DNA of 64,000 nucleotides, taken from JBBDIX01 sp050486225 (GTDB lineage: Bacteria; Actinomycetota; Nitriliruptoria; Nitriliruptorales; Nitriliruptoraceae). Made by a program: the position numbers and the translations under genes. The stretch lies in NCBI GenBank assembly GCA_050486225.1, contig JBJHCV010000004.1:62001-126000 (forward strand), in the 5' to 3' direction. A model generated the notes under the pieces. The model worked only from the letters and a program-made list of their open reading frames with translations, did no database searches and had not been told where the DNA came from. This document shows positions 15,764-24,547 of this stretch, piece after piece. Position 1 is the first letter of the stretch, and each line of letters begins with the position of its first letter.

Positions 15764-16111
15764 ATGGTGTGGGACATGACGACCAGGGTCGTCGTGCAGG
15801 CGATCGATGGCCTGTCGCGTCGTGTCGAGGTACGCGCGGACAACATCGCCAACATGCACACCCCGGGATTCCGCGCGCGTCACCTCGACTTCGAGTCGAA
15901 CCTGCGCGCGGCCGTCCAACGCGGCGAGGTCCCCAGCGGCGGCGCACGCCTGACCCCGACGCCGTCGATCATCGACGACCGGGACAACAGCGTCGAACTC
16001 GAGACGGAACTCACCGGTGCCATGCGCGACGCCCTGCACCGTGACGCGATGGTGCAGGCGTTCAACTTCCAGCTCGGCCAGATGCGGGCGGCAACCGGGG
16101 GCCAGCGATGA
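15764..16111 (+). CDS. flgB: flagellar basal-body rod protein FlgB
   Basis: 115 residues from ATG 15764 with GGGAGG eight bases upstream; an in-frame start at 15743 adds seven residues without a ribosome site. The rod motif reads VRADNIANMHTPGFRARHLD, close to the ANNLANxxTPGYK consensus, and the C-terminal helix AMVQAFNFQLGQMR completes the D0 coiled coil. FlgB forms the proximal rod with FlgC and FliE. First gene of the flgB-flgE unit; overlaps flgC by four bases. Confidence 0.92.
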   Translation: MVWDMTTRVVVQAIDGLSRRVEVRADNIANMHTPGFRARHLDFESNLRAAVQRGEVPSGGARLTPTPSIIDDRDNSVELETELTGAMRDALHRDAMVQAFNFQLGQMRAATGGQR

Positions 16112-16524
16112 CGACCTTCTCCGCATTCGACATCGGACGCACGGGCATGGGCTTCGCCCACCACTGGCTCGACACCGTCGCGCACAACCTGGCGAACGCG
16201 AACACCGTCACGAACCCGGAGGACGAGCCCTTCCGTGCCCTGCACGCGGTGGCGCGGCCGCTCGACCGCGGCCCGTTCTCCAACGGCGGATCCGGGGTCT
16301 ACATGGCCGATCGTGTCCGTGAGGGTGGCGACGCACCGCTCGTCCACGAACCCGGCCATCCGCTCGCCGACGAGCAGGGGTTCGTCGCCCAGCCCGTCAT
16401 GGACCTCGCCGGCCAGATGGTCGACCTGATGGCCGCCCAGCGCACCTACCAGGCCAACGTGCAGTCGCTGCAGTCAGCCCGCGAGGCCTACGAGTCGGCG
16501 CTCCGACTGGGAGGACGCCAGTGA
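16108..16524 (+). CDS. flgC: flagellar basal-body rod protein FlgC
   Basis: 138 residues, ATGA overlap with flgB. N-terminal FDIGRTGMGFAHHWLDTVAH and NLANANTV give the rod motif. The usual TPGYK part is replaced by TVTNPEDEPFRA, a variant common in FlgC. The C-terminal block DLMAAQRTYQANVQSLQSAR is the family hallmark. Proximal rod subunit exported by the flagellar system. It overlaps fliE by four bases. Confidence 0.92.
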   Translation: MTTFSAFDIGRTGMGFAHHWLDTVAHNLANANTVTNPEDEPFRALHAVARPLDRGPFSNGGSGVYMADRVREGGDAPLVHEPGHPLADEQGFVAQPVMDLAGQMVDLMAAQRTYQANVQSLQSAREAYESALRLGGRQ

Positions 16525-16817
16525 GCGTGAACCCCATCGGCGGGCTGCCCCCCATGCCGCCCATCACGGCGACCGACAACGCGAGCCAGAGCGCCACCGC
16601 AGGCTTCCGTGATGCGTTCACCCGCGGCATCGAACAGGTGGCCGCGCTGGAGAACAACGCGAACCGCCTGATCGAGGACGTCGCCACCGGCGGGACCACC
16701 CCCCTGCACGAGGTGATGATCGCGACCGCCGAGGCAACCATCGCCACCGACATGCTGCTGCAGATCCGTGACCGGGCGCTCGAGGCCTACCACGAGGTCA
16801 TGAGGCTCCAACTGTGA
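16521..16817 (+). CDS. fliE: flagellar hook-basal body protein FliE
   Basis: 98 residues, GTG start (GTGA overlap with flgC). SATAGFRDAFTRGIEQVAAL and LIEDVATGGTTPLHEVMIAT, then LQIRDRALEAYHEVMRLQL, match the FliE core, whose ending EIMRMQV-like is conserved. FliE links the MS ring (FliF) to the rod. Confidence 0.9.
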   Translation: MSVNPIGGLPPMPPITATDNASQSATAGFRDAFTRGIEQVAALENNANRLIEDVATGGTTPLHEVMIATAEATIATDMLLQIRDRALEAYHEVMRLQL

Positions 16818-16858
16818 TCGCCTCCCCCCGCGCACTCGCACCGGACGAGGACTGACCC

Positions 16859-18334
16859 GTGCCCACCAAGGATCGCCTGGTCGCGCTGGTGCGCTCGTTG
16901 CCGCCGGCGCAGCGCGCTGGCCTCGCCGTGGCAGCACTCGTGCTCGTCATGGCCGCCATCCCCTTCTTCCAGTGGATCACGACCCCGTCGTACACGCTGC
17001 TGTACTCGGGGATGGACGACCGACAGCTCGCCGAGGTGACCGACCAGCTCGACGCCGGCGGGGTCTCCTATCGACTCGAGGGCGCGCGGGTGATGGTCCC
17101 CCGCGACGACCTGCACCGGATCCGCGCCTCGTTGGCCCAGGCCGGCGTGTCGGCGACCCCGGCGGTGACCGGCTACGAACTGCTCGACAACCAGGCGCTG
17201 GGCGTGTCCGACTTTCGTCAACGGGTGGACCTCCAACGCGCCTGGGAGGGAGAGCTCACCCGGACGCTGGTCGCGATGGACGTCATCGAGTCCGCCTCCG
17301 TGCGGCTCGTGATCCCCGAGGACTCGCTGTTCGCCGAACAGCGCACCCCCGCCACCGCATCGGTGCTCGTCGGGACGCGCGGAAGCCTCGACACCGGACA
17401 GATCGAGGCGATCACCCTGCTGATCTCGTCCGCCGTGGAGGGTCTCGACCCCTCGGACGTCACCATCGCCGACACGCGCGGCCAGGTGCTGCACTCCCCC
17501 GGCGACGGCGCAGCGGGCGGCTTCGCGGATCGCCACCAGCGACACACGCGCGAGTTCGAGGCCGCCCTCGCGGCAGACCTGACCCAGCTGTTGCACCGAG
17601 CGACGAACGCGCCGGCGTCGGCGGTGGTGCGCGCCCGCCTCGACTTCGACGAGATCGAGACCCAGAGCGAGCAGTTCGACGGCGAGGGTGTCCCACTGCG
17701 CGAGCACACCCTGTCGGAACGCTCCGAGGGTTCCACCCCCACAGCAGGGGGCGTCATCGGCGTCGACGGGGGTCCGCTCGCCGACGCGAGCGAGGGCACC
17801 TACGAGCGCGACGAGGCAACCCGCGAGTTCGGTGTCGGGCGCACCACCACACGCACGGTCCAGGCGCCGGGCACCGTGCAGCAGCTCAACGTGGCCGTCG
17901 TGGTGGACGAGGCCGCAACCCTGTCCGACGCCCAGCTGGAGTCGCTCATCGCCGCCGCTGCCGGGCACGACGCCGCGCGCGGCGACCAGATCGCGATCAC
18001 CCGTGTCGCGACGCCTCCGGGACCCGACGCACTGCCCGTCGAGCCCGGCTGGGACCTGGTCGAACTGATCCAGCGGATCGTGGCGCTCCTCGTGCTCGTC
18101 GCGATCGCCGTCGGCCTGCTGCTGATGCTGCGCCGACGCATCGATCGTCCCGCCGAACGCGTGGTGCCCGCCCACGTGCAGACCCCGTGGGAACTGCAGG
18201 GCCAGCGCGACGAACAGGACCGTGAGGACCACCGGGCCATCCGCCAGGAGGTGTCCGAGCTCGTGGAACGTCAGCCCGAGGAGATCGCGTCGCTGCTGCG
18301 CAGCTGGCTCGCGGACCGCAGGCCCTCGTCGTGA
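16859..18334 (+). CDS. fliF: flagellar MS-ring protein FliF
   Basis: 491 residues from GTG 16859. A first membrane helix (LAVAALVLVMAAIPFFQWI) is followed by the ring-building motifs, YTLLYSGMDDRQLAEVTDQL and TGYELLDNQALGVSDFRQRV, with VDLQRAWEGELTRTL, then VRLVIPEDSLFAEQ. A second membrane helix (IVALLVLVAIAVGLLLML) precedes a cytoplasmic tail of about 60 residues that should bind FliG. It is slightly shorter than the usual 520-560 residues. The stop overlaps fliG. Confidence 0.93.
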   Translation: MPTKDRLVALVRSLPPAQRAGLAVAALVLVMAAIPFFQWITTPSYTLLYSGMDDRQLAEVTDQLDAGGVSYRLEGARVMVPRDDLHRIRASLAQAGVSATPAVTGYELLDNQALGVSDFRQRVDLQRAWEGELTRTLVAMDVIESASVRLVIPEDSLFAEQRTPATASVLVGTRGSLDTGQIEAITLLISSAVEGLDPSDVTIADTRGQVLHSPGDGAAGGFADRHQRHTREFEAALAADLTQLLHRATNAPASAVVRARLDFDEIETQSEQFDGEGVPLREHTLSERSEGSTPTAGGVIGVDGGPLADASEGTYERDEATREFGVGRTTTRTVQAPGTVQQLNVAVVVDEAATLSDAQLESLIAAAAGHDAARGDQIAITRVATPPGPDALPVEPGWDLVELIQRIVALLVLVAIAVGLLLMLRRRIDRPAERVVPAHVQTPWELQGQRDEQDREDHRAIRQEVSELVERQPEEIASLLRSWLADRRPSS

Positions 18335-19329
18335 CCACCCCGGTCCTGACCAACTCGCAGAAGGCGGCAGCCGTCCTGCTCGCCGTCGGGCCTGAGCGTG
18401 CAGCCAGGGTGCTCGGCCACCTCGACGAGGAGTCGATCGAACAGCTCACGGTCGAGGTCGCGACCCTCGGGGACATCTCGACCGTCGAACTCGACGCCAT
18501 CCTGGAGGAGTTCCGCACCGAGGCCGTGGCCCAGCAGGAACTCCTGCGTGGCAGCGAACACATCGCCCGCGACCTGCTGCGGCGTGTGCACGGCGACCAG
18601 GCAGACGAGATCGTCGACCGCCTGCTCGCGACGACGCAGGCCGCCCCCTTCCACTTCCTGCGGGTCCACGACCCCCAGGAGGTCCTCCAGCACCTTCGCG
18701 ACGAGCACCCCCAGACGATCGCGCTCGTGCTCGCGCACCTTCCGGCCCGGCTCGGCGCGAGTCTGCTGTCGGGCCTGGACGTGGACACGCAGGTGGACGT
18801 CTCGCTTCGCCTCGCGACGCTCGGGCGCACCAGCCCAGACGTGGTCGCGAAGGTCGAGCACACGCTGCGCGGACGCCTGGGCGAGGTGCGTCGACGCAGT
18901 GACCGCCGCGACGGGGTCCGCGACCTCGCCGACCTGCTCAACCAGGCGGACCGCCAGACCGAACGCAGCATCCTGGGTCAGCTCGAGGAGACCGACGCGG
19001 AACTCGCCGAGCGCGTGCGTGCCCTGATGTTCCTGTTCGAGGACCTCGTCACGCTCGACGACCGTTCGCTCCAGGAACTCCTGCGAAACGTTGACCTCCA
19101 GCGGTTGGCGACGGCACTCAAGGGCGTCGGCGACGACGTCCGCCAGGTCATCGAGCGCAACCTCTCGCTTCGCGCCCGCGAGGGGCTCGAGGAGGAACTC
19201 GACCTGCTGGGTCCCGTTCGCATCCGCGAGGTCGAGGAGGCGCAGGGTGAGATCGTGCGCCTCGTCCACGAGATGGAGGAGTCGGGGCTCATCATCCTCA
19301 GTCGAGGCGAGGAGGAGTTCGTTGCCTGA
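18331..19329 (+). CDS. fliG: flagellar motor switch protein FliG
   Basis: 332 residues. N-terminal NSQKAAAVLLAVGPERAARV, middle HPQTIALVLAHLPARLGASL (the conserved EHPQT region), and C-terminal VTLDDRSLQELLRNVD with LALRG-like SLRAREGLEEEL. The charged torque helix is present in the C-terminal domain. FliG couples the MotA stator to rotor rotation and binds FliF and FliM. It overlaps fliF by four bases and fliH by eight. Confidence 0.94.
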   Translation: MTTPVLTNSQKAAAVLLAVGPERAARVLGHLDEESIEQLTVEVATLGDISTVELDAILEEFRTEAVAQQELLRGSEHIARDLLRRVHGDQADEIVDRLLATTQAAPFHFLRVHDPQEVLQHLRDEHPQTIALVLAHLPARLGASLLSGLDVDTQVDVSLRLATLGRTSPDVVAKVEHTLRGRLGEVRRRSDRRDGVRDLADLLNQADRQTERSILGQLEETDAELAERVRALMFLFEDLVTLDDRSLQELLRNVDLQRLATALKGVGDDVRQVIERNLSLRAREGLEEELDLLGPVRIREVEEAQGEIVRLVHEMEESGLIILSRGEEEFVA

Positions 19330-19921
19330 CGTCCTTCGCCACGCCCCTCCGGCACCGGCGCCCCACCGGCTGTCGGCGCCGAGCGTGCACGTCGACCCGA
19401 TCACCGAACGGCACCTCGAGCACCGGATCGAGGTCGCCGAGCGCGACGCGTTCGCCCGCGGGGAGCAGGCCGGCCGGGCTGCTGCCGAACAGGCCGCCGA
19501 CCGCGCGGCACGAGCCATCGTGGCGGCGATCGACCGGTGGACCGAGGAGGTCCGTGAACAGCGCGAGGCCGCGACGGCTCGCAACCTCGACCTCGTCGCG
19601 CTCGTGAGTCGGGCCGTCGTCGGCGCGTCGCCTCCGACGTCGGCGAACCTCCTCGCCGACCGGATCCGCACCGCCGTCGACAGCCTGCAGGCGCCCGACC
19701 TGACCGTGCACGTGCATCCGCAGGACGCCGACGCCGTGCGGGTCGCCCTGGACGCGGACCCGTCCACCACCGTCCTGCACGTCGTGGCCGACGCGCGACG
19801 GTCACCCGGTGACGCCGTCGTCGAGGGCGGTCACTGCGGGGCGCGGCTCACCCGCGACGCGCTGCTGCAGATCGCCATCGAGCTCGTCGGTGAGGAACCT
19901 GACGTGGGGGGTGCCGGGTGA
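19322..19921 (+). CDS. fliH: flagellar export ATPase regulator FliH
   Basis: 199 residues from a TTG with GGAGGAG just upstream, overlapping fliG by eight bases; no ATG or GTG is available in frame. An Arg/Ala/Glu-rich coiled coil (AERDAFARGEQAGRAAAEQA) precedes a FliH/V-type E-stalk domain (DLTVHVHPQDADAVRVALDA). FliH dimers bind FliI and tether it to FlhA and FliN. Sequence conservation is weak, as usual for FliH, but the position between fliG and fliI is diagnostic. Confidence 0.85.
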   Translation: MPDVLRHAPPAPAPHRLSAPSVHVDPITERHLEHRIEVAERDAFARGEQAGRAAAEQAADRAARAIVAAIDRWTEEVREQREAATARNLDLVALVSRAVVGASPPTSANLLADRIRTAVDSLQAPDLTVHVHPQDADAVRVALDADPSTTVLHVVADARRSPGDAVVEGGHCGARLTRDALLQIAIELVGEEPDVGGAG

Positions 19922-21219
19922 ACGGACTCCTGCGTCGCGCGTGCCACGGAACGATTCGTCGTGTCGCTGGCAACGAGGTCGAGGTCCGAGGCCTGCGCCT
20001 CGCCGTGGGTGACGCGGTCGACCTCGTCGCCAGCGGTCGTGTCCGGCCCGCCGAGATCGTCGCCGTCGACGGTGACCAGGCTCGGGCCCTGGTGTTCGGG
20101 ACCGTCGACGGTCTCGCTCCCGGAGACCCCGTCCGGCCCCACGCCGCCGCGATGACGGCGCCCGTGGGCGACGCCCTGCTGGGACGCATCGTCGACGCGC
20201 TGGGACGTCCCCTCGACGGGCTCGGGCCGGTCGAGGCGCCCCGCGAGTCCGTGCACGCGCCGGCGCCGAGCGCCCTCGAACGCCGGCGCGTCGACCGCCC
20301 ACTGGCCACGGGCGTGCGTCTCGTCGACACCCTGTGCACCGTCGGCCGCGGACAACGACTCGGGATCTTCGCCGGTTCTGGCGTCGGCAAGTCAACCCTG
20401 CTGGCCATGATGGTCCGGGGGACCGACGCAGACCGCAGCGTCATCGCGCTCGTCGGAGAACGAGGTCGCGAGGTCCGGGAGTTCGTCGAGGACGTGCTCG
20501 GACCCGACGGCCTGGCACGCTCCGTGGTGGTGGTCGCCACGTCGGACGAACCCGCGCTGCTGCGTCTGCGCGCCGCGATCTACGCGACCCGGATCGCCGA
20601 GGTGTTCGCCGACGACGGCGCAGACGTCCTGCTGACCGTCGACTCGATCACCCGACTCGCGACCGCACAGCGAGAGATCGGTCTCGCCGCCGGTGAACCG
20701 CCAACCAGCCGCGGGTACCCGCCGTCGGTCTTCTCCCTGCTGCCCCGACTGCTCGAACGTGCGGGGCCACGACGGACGGGAACGATCACCGGCTTCTACA
20801 CGGTGCTGGTCGAGGGCGGCGACCACGACGAACCGGTTGCCGACGCCGCGCGAGCGATCCTCGACGGCCACCTCGTGCTCGACCGGGACCTCACCAACGC
20901 GGGCCGATTCCCCGCCATCGACCCGCTGGCGAGCCTCAGCCGCCTGTTCCCCGTCGTCACCACCGATGGCCAGCAGCACGTCGCGCTGACCGTGCGCCGC
21001 GCGCTGGCAGCACTGGAACGCGTCCGGGACCTCGTGGAACTCGGCGCCTACGTCGCCGGTTCGGACCCGGTCGCGGACTCGGCGCTGGCCCTTCGCGCCG
21101 ACCTCGAGGAGTTCCTCACGCAGCCCGCCACCGAGGTGGCGGCCGCGGACGAGACCTGGGCACGCCTGACGATGCTGGCCGGCCGGCTCACCGGCAACTC
21201 CTCGGAGGTCGCCGCATGA
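19918..21219 (+). CDS. fliI: flagellar protein export ATPase FliI
   Basis: 433 residues, GTGA overlap with fliH. Walker A FAGSGVGKSTL, the E-R finger region VALVGERGREVREFVEDVLG, Walker B DVLLTVDSITRLATAQREIG and the FliI-type PPTSRGYPPSVFSLLPRLLE are all seen. It hydrolyses ATP as a ring below the export gate. An N-terminal beta-barrel domain (about 1-85) is complete. Confidence 0.95.
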   Translation: MNGLLRRACHGTIRRVAGNEVEVRGLRLAVGDAVDLVASGRVRPAEIVAVDGDQARALVFGTVDGLAPGDPVRPHAAAMTAPVGDALLGRIVDALGRPLDGLGPVEAPRESVHAPAPSALERRRVDRPLATGVRLVDTLCTVGRGQRLGIFAGSGVGKSTLLAMMVRGTDADRSVIALVGERGREVREFVEDVLGPDGLARSVVVVATSDEPALLRLRAAIYATRIAEVFADDGADVLLTVDSITRLATAQREIGLAAGEPPTSRGYPPSVFSLLPRLLERAGPRRTGTITGFYTVLVEGGDHDEPVADAARAILDGHLVLDRDLTNAGRFPAIDPLASLSRLFPVVTTDGQQHVALTVRRALAALERVRDLVELGAYVAGSDPVADSALALRADLEEFLTQPATEVAAADETWARLTMLAGRLTGNSSEVAA

Positions 21220-21635
21220 GGCGTCGACTGGGCGCGGTGCTGCGCATCCGCGGGCTCCTCGAGGAACGTCGGCGTGCAGACGCGACGATCGCCGCCGTTC
21301 AGGCCGAACAGGCCGCACGGAGTCGCACCGAGGCCGACCAGCTCGTCGCGTCCTGGCGACCGGCGACCGGGCTGCAGTCTCCTGCCGCGTTCCAGTCAGC
21401 GCGACTGTCGGGCATGGGGCTGCAGGACGTGGCCAGCGCCAGCCGGGATCGCGAACGGACCGCCCAGAGGACCGCCGTGGAGACCCACGAGGTGTGGTCG
21501 CTCGCCGCCCGAGAACTGCGAACCGTCGAACGACTGGCGGAACGCGACCGCACCGCAGCCGCGCTGCGCGCGGCGCGCCGCGCGGAACAGCAGCTGGACG
21601 CCGCAGCACTCGAGCAGTGGAGGCGATCGTCGTGA
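21216..21635 (+). CDS. fliJ: flagellar export stalk protein FliJ
   Basis: 139 residues, ATGA overlap with fliI. Entirely helical and Arg/Glu/Ala-rich (LLEERRRADATIAAVQAEQA; AERDRTAAALRAARRAEQQL), the antiparallel coiled-coil pattern of FliJ, which sits in the FliI ring and activates FlhA. Assignment rests on shape and gene order. Confidence 0.82.
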   Translation: MRRRLGAVLRIRGLLEERRRADATIAAVQAEQAARSRTEADQLVASWRPATGLQSPAAFQSARLSGMGLQDVASASRDRERTAQRTAVETHEVWSLAARELRTVERLAERDRTAAALRAARRAEQQLDAAALEQWRRSS

Positions 21636-22975
21636 ACACCAGTGCATCCAGTCTCGTGACCGCCCTGCTCGCGCTGTCCGCCGAGCCGTCCGAGTCCGTG
21701 CACCCGACCGACCCTCCCGTCGACGGGGCGTTCGCTGCCCTGCTCGGCAGCCTGTCCCCCACGACGTCGGATGGCCCGGGGTCGGTGGAGCCCGAGGACC
21801 CGACCGCCGACGACCGCGACGTCGACCTGCTCCGGCGGCTTCGCGACGTGCAGGACGCCCGTCCCGACAGCATCCTGACCGCAGGCGAGGACGTGCCCGT
21901 CACCCTCGGGTGGCGACCTGGCGCTCGGCCCGCCACGGTCGAGACCGACGAGTCCCCCCAGCGGGACCACGCGCGCCACGACCACGACGCGACCGACCGG
22001 AAACCGCAGCAACTGGACACGACCCGGTTCGGCGTGCCGGTGTCGCGCCCTGCCACTGCCCGCGCGTCGGAGACCACCCCGACGGTGGTCACGGCTGTCG
22101 CACCCGACCGGCACGAGGGGTCCGGCGGCGTGGACCTCCGACCGTCGACGCCCACCACCCCGGGGTCGTCGGGAGCGACCGCGACGTCGACGATGGAGAC
22201 ATCCGACCCAGGAGTCGTGCGACCGGCCACACCGACGCACGGATCGCTCGCGATCCCCGTCGACCTGCTGGGAACCGACGCGGCGCCTGATGGACCCTGG
22301 GACGTCGAGAGGTCGACGACACCCGCCGGCGTGCGCTCCGGTGACGTTCCGCCGGACATCGCGCCGAGGACCGGGGTCCCTGCCTCGACGACCGCGGTGT
22401 CCGAGGCGGCACGACTCGCTTCGTCGCGGGAACCGTCCGACTCGTCCGAGCCGCTCGCCGAGACCGGGCGTCGCACCGAGGCCCGGGCCGAGACGCACAC
22501 CCTGCCGACGGAACGGCCACGAGCCACGGAACGGCCCGCAGCGAGCACGCCGGTCGCCTCCGCGCACCGCGCAGACGCGACGTCGGGTGCCGACCAGCCT
22601 GCGGCGCCACCGCCGCCGACCTTCGACGCGCAACCGGATCGCACGACGCGTCCCGGCCTGTCCGCGGCCGTCGAACGGGTGCTGGAGGCCATCGCCGACC
22701 TCGAGCATGCGCCGCCACCTCGACGTCTGACCCTCGAGATCGGCGAGTCCCGCGTGCGGGTCTCCATCGAGGACGGTCAGGTCCGGGTGACCGCCCTGAC
22801 CGACGACGCGGACACGCACGACCTGCTCGACGCGGCGCGCGACGAACTCGCCGACCGCGGCTTCGACCCGGGTGACGACACCCGACGGCACGACGACGGC
22901 CGGGACGAACCGACCCGCGACGAGTCGTCGTCCTCTCGTCCCCGACGACAGGCCGACGACGGACTGCGACTGTGA
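21632..22975 (+). CDS. fliK: FliK-like hook-length control protein
   Basis: 447 residues from GTG 21632 (GTGA overlap with fliJ). Most of the chain is a Pro/Thr/Asp-rich unstructured ruler-like region. The C-terminal 100 residues hold a FliK-type domain (RRLTLEIGESRVRVSIEDGQ, then VRVTALTDDADTHDLLDAAR), aligned with the LxPxxLGxVxVxL segment of FliK. The core LxP motif is degenerate, so the call depends partly on position between fliJ and flgD. It would measure the hook and switch FlhB specificity. Confidence 0.75.
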   Translation: MNTSASSLVTALLALSAEPSESVHPTDPPVDGAFAALLGSLSPTTSDGPGSVEPEDPTADDRDVDLLRRLRDVQDARPDSILTAGEDVPVTLGWRPGARPATVETDESPQRDHARHDHDATDRKPQQLDTTRFGVPVSRPATARASETTPTVVTAVAPDRHEGSGGVDLRPSTPTTPGSSGATATSTMETSDPGVVRPATPTHGSLAIPVDLLGTDAAPDGPWDVERSTTPAGVRSGDVPPDIAPRTGVPASTTAVSEAARLASSREPSDSSEPLAETGRRTEARAETHTLPTERPRATERPAASTPVASAHRADATSGADQPAAPPPPTFDAQPDRTTRPGLSAAVERVLEAIADLEHAPPPRRLTLEIGESRVRVSIEDGQVRVTALTDDADTHDLLDAARDELADRGFDPGDDTRRHDDGRDEPTRDESSSSRPRRQADDGLRL

Positions 22976-23021
22976 CCGGCACCGACCGACAGGATCACGC
23001 CATGACGACGAGGGGGATGCG

Positions 23022-23432
23022 ATGACGACGGTCGCCCCGATCCACGGGATGGTCCCGACCCAGGGGGCCTCGGCGACGACAGGGCTCGGGGGTCTGGACA
23101 GCGAGGGATTCATGAAGCTGCTGATCGCCCAGCTTCGGTACCAGAACCCCCTCGCCCCGTCCGACCCCACGGACATGATGCTGCAGACCAGCCACCTGGC
23201 CCAGCTCGACACGATGCAGCAGATCCTGTCCCTGCAACGCCGCGACATCGGCCTGCAACAGGCCGTGGCCGCGGCCGGGATGCTCGGGGTCGAGGTGTTC
23301 GGTCACGCCCCGGACGGTACGCCGGTCGAAGGCGTCGTCGAGGCCGTCCGTTACACCGAACAGGGACCCGTCCTCACGGTCGGCGACCACGATCTTCCAC
23401 TCGGCCACGTCGCCGAACTGCGTGCCACCTGA
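23022..23432 (+). CDS. flgD: flagellar hook scaffold protein FlgD
   Basis: 136 residues from ATG 23022 (AGGGGG upstream). The signature FMKLLIAQLRYQNPLAPSDP, followed by LAQLDTMQQIL, is the FlgD N-terminal core. The C-terminal part is shortened to a small beta segment (VVEAVRYTEQGPVLTVGDHD), so the FnIII/tudor-like domains of enteric FlgD (231 residues) are mostly missing, as in other minimal Gram-positive versions. FlgD caps hook assembly. Confidence 0.92.
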   Translation: MTTVAPIHGMVPTQGASATTGLGGLDSEGFMKLLIAQLRYQNPLAPSDPTDMMLQTSHLAQLDTMQQILSLQRRDIGLQQAVAAAGMLGVEVFGHAPDGTPVEGVVEAVRYTEQGPVLTVGDHDLPLGHVAELRAT

Positions 23433-23531
23433 CCACCCCGACCACCCATCCGGACGACCGGACACACCCACCACCAGTCACCAACGATCCACCCACGACC
23501 AGGCACCAACCACCCACCAGGAGGAACTGCC

Positions 23532-24362
23532 ATGCTCCGTTCCATGTTCGCTGCGGTCTCCGGACTGCGGTCCCACCAGACCATGATGGACGTCACCGGC
23601 AACAACGTCAGCAACGTCAACACCGCCGGATACAAGGCGTCGTCGACCACGTTCGAGGAGACCCTCACGCAGCTCGTGCGGGGTGGCGCCGCAGGCGACG
23701 CCGGCGCCGGTGGCACCAACCCCATCCAGATCGGGCTCGGTGCCGGCGTGTCCAACATCAGCCAGGTGTTCACCCAGGGCGCGAGCCAGGTGACGGGCCG
23801 CCCACTCGACGTCGCGATCCAGGGCGAGGGCTTCTTCCTGGTCAACGCCGGCGGCGGTGAGGACATGCTCATGCGCGCCGGGTCGTTCGCGTTCGACAGC
23901 GCGGGCAACCTCGTCGCCCCGGGTGGTCAGATCGCCCGCGGCTGGACGGACCTCGCCGATGCGGGTGACGAGGCCGAACTCGAGGACCTCACGATCGCCA
24001 ACGTCAACGACTACAGCGACCTGACCATCAACGCGAGCGGGGTCGTCACCGGGCGGGACGCGACCGGGGAACTGCAGGAACTCGCCCAGTTGGCGATGGT
24101 CCGCTTCACCAACCCCGGGGGCCTGATCAACGTCGGCGGAGGCATGTACAGCCCGTCCCCGAACGCCGGTGACCTGATCCTGGGCACGGCTGGAGTCGAC
24201 GGACTCGGGACCCTGCAGGGCGGAACCCTGGAGATGTCGAACGTCGACCTCGCCCAGGAGTTCACCAACCTGATCCTGGCGCAGCGTGGCTACCAGGCCA
24301 ACGCCCGGACGATCACCGCCAGTGACGAGCTCCTCCAGGAACTGGTCAACCTGAAGCGTTGA
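23532..24362 (+). CDS. flgE: hook/rod protein FlgE (FlgG-sized)
   Basis: 276 residues with AGGAGG upstream. N-terminal MLRSMFAAVSGLRSHQTMMD and VTGNNVSNVNTAGYKASSTT, middle RPLDVAIQGEGFFLV, and C-terminal DLAQEFTNLILAQRGYQANA are the FlgE/F/G core. At 276 residues it lacks most of the outer hook domains and is nearer to FlgG in length. Order after flgD argues for the hook subunit. No second flgE/F/G gene is present in the window, so this protein may serve as both distal rod and hook, or the other copies lie elsewhere. Confidence 0.85.
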   Translation: MLRSMFAAVSGLRSHQTMMDVTGNNVSNVNTAGYKASSTTFEETLTQLVRGGAAGDAGAGGTNPIQIGLGAGVSNISQVFTQGASQVTGRPLDVAIQGEGFFLVNAGGGEDMLMRAGSFAFDSAGNLVAPGGQIARGWTDLADAGDEAELEDLTIANVNDYSDLTINASGVVTGRDATGELQELAQLAMVRFTNPGGLINVGGGMYSPSPNAGDLILGTAGVDGLGTLQGGTLEMSNVDLAQEFTNLILAQRGYQANARTITASDELLQELVNLKR

Positions 24363-24377
24363 CCCCACCCGGCGAGT

Positions 24378-24408
24378 CACGGGTCCGCGCGCGTCGCGCG
24401 GACCCGTG
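24378..24408 (+). terminator. strong hairpin after flgE
   Basis: CACGGGTCCGCGCG (24378-24391) and CGCGCGGACCCGTG (24395-24408) pair over 14 bases with a three-base loop, 15 bases after the flgE stop and 44 bases before the next FliA-type promoter. This marks the end of the flgB-flgE transcript. No T-tract is present. Confidence 0.7.
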
Positions 24409-24452
24409 CTCGCGGCTGCCGCACCGCGGCCGACCCGACGGGGCACCGACCC

Positions 24453-24478
24453 CTTGAGTCGGGACCTTCGCGGCCGAC
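24453..24478 (+). promoter_or_regulatory. FliA-type promoter, copy 5 (flbD::motA operon)
   Basis: CTTGAG (24453-24458), 13 bases, GGCCGAC (24472-24478), directly after the flgE terminator hairpin and 69 bases before the flbD::motA ATG. It would drive the stator, switch and export-gate genes. Confidence 0.78.
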
Positions 24479-24547
24479 CGGTTCGAGCAGCAGGGTTCGA
24501 CCTCACCGGCGTTCCCTCCGATCGACCGTGCACACGGAGGTGCCGGG

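Noticed and set aside
20392..22767. Long minus-strand frame (791 codons) opposite fliI-fliJ-fliK
   Set aside because: Arg/Ser/Gly-rich shadow of well-supported plus-strand genes.
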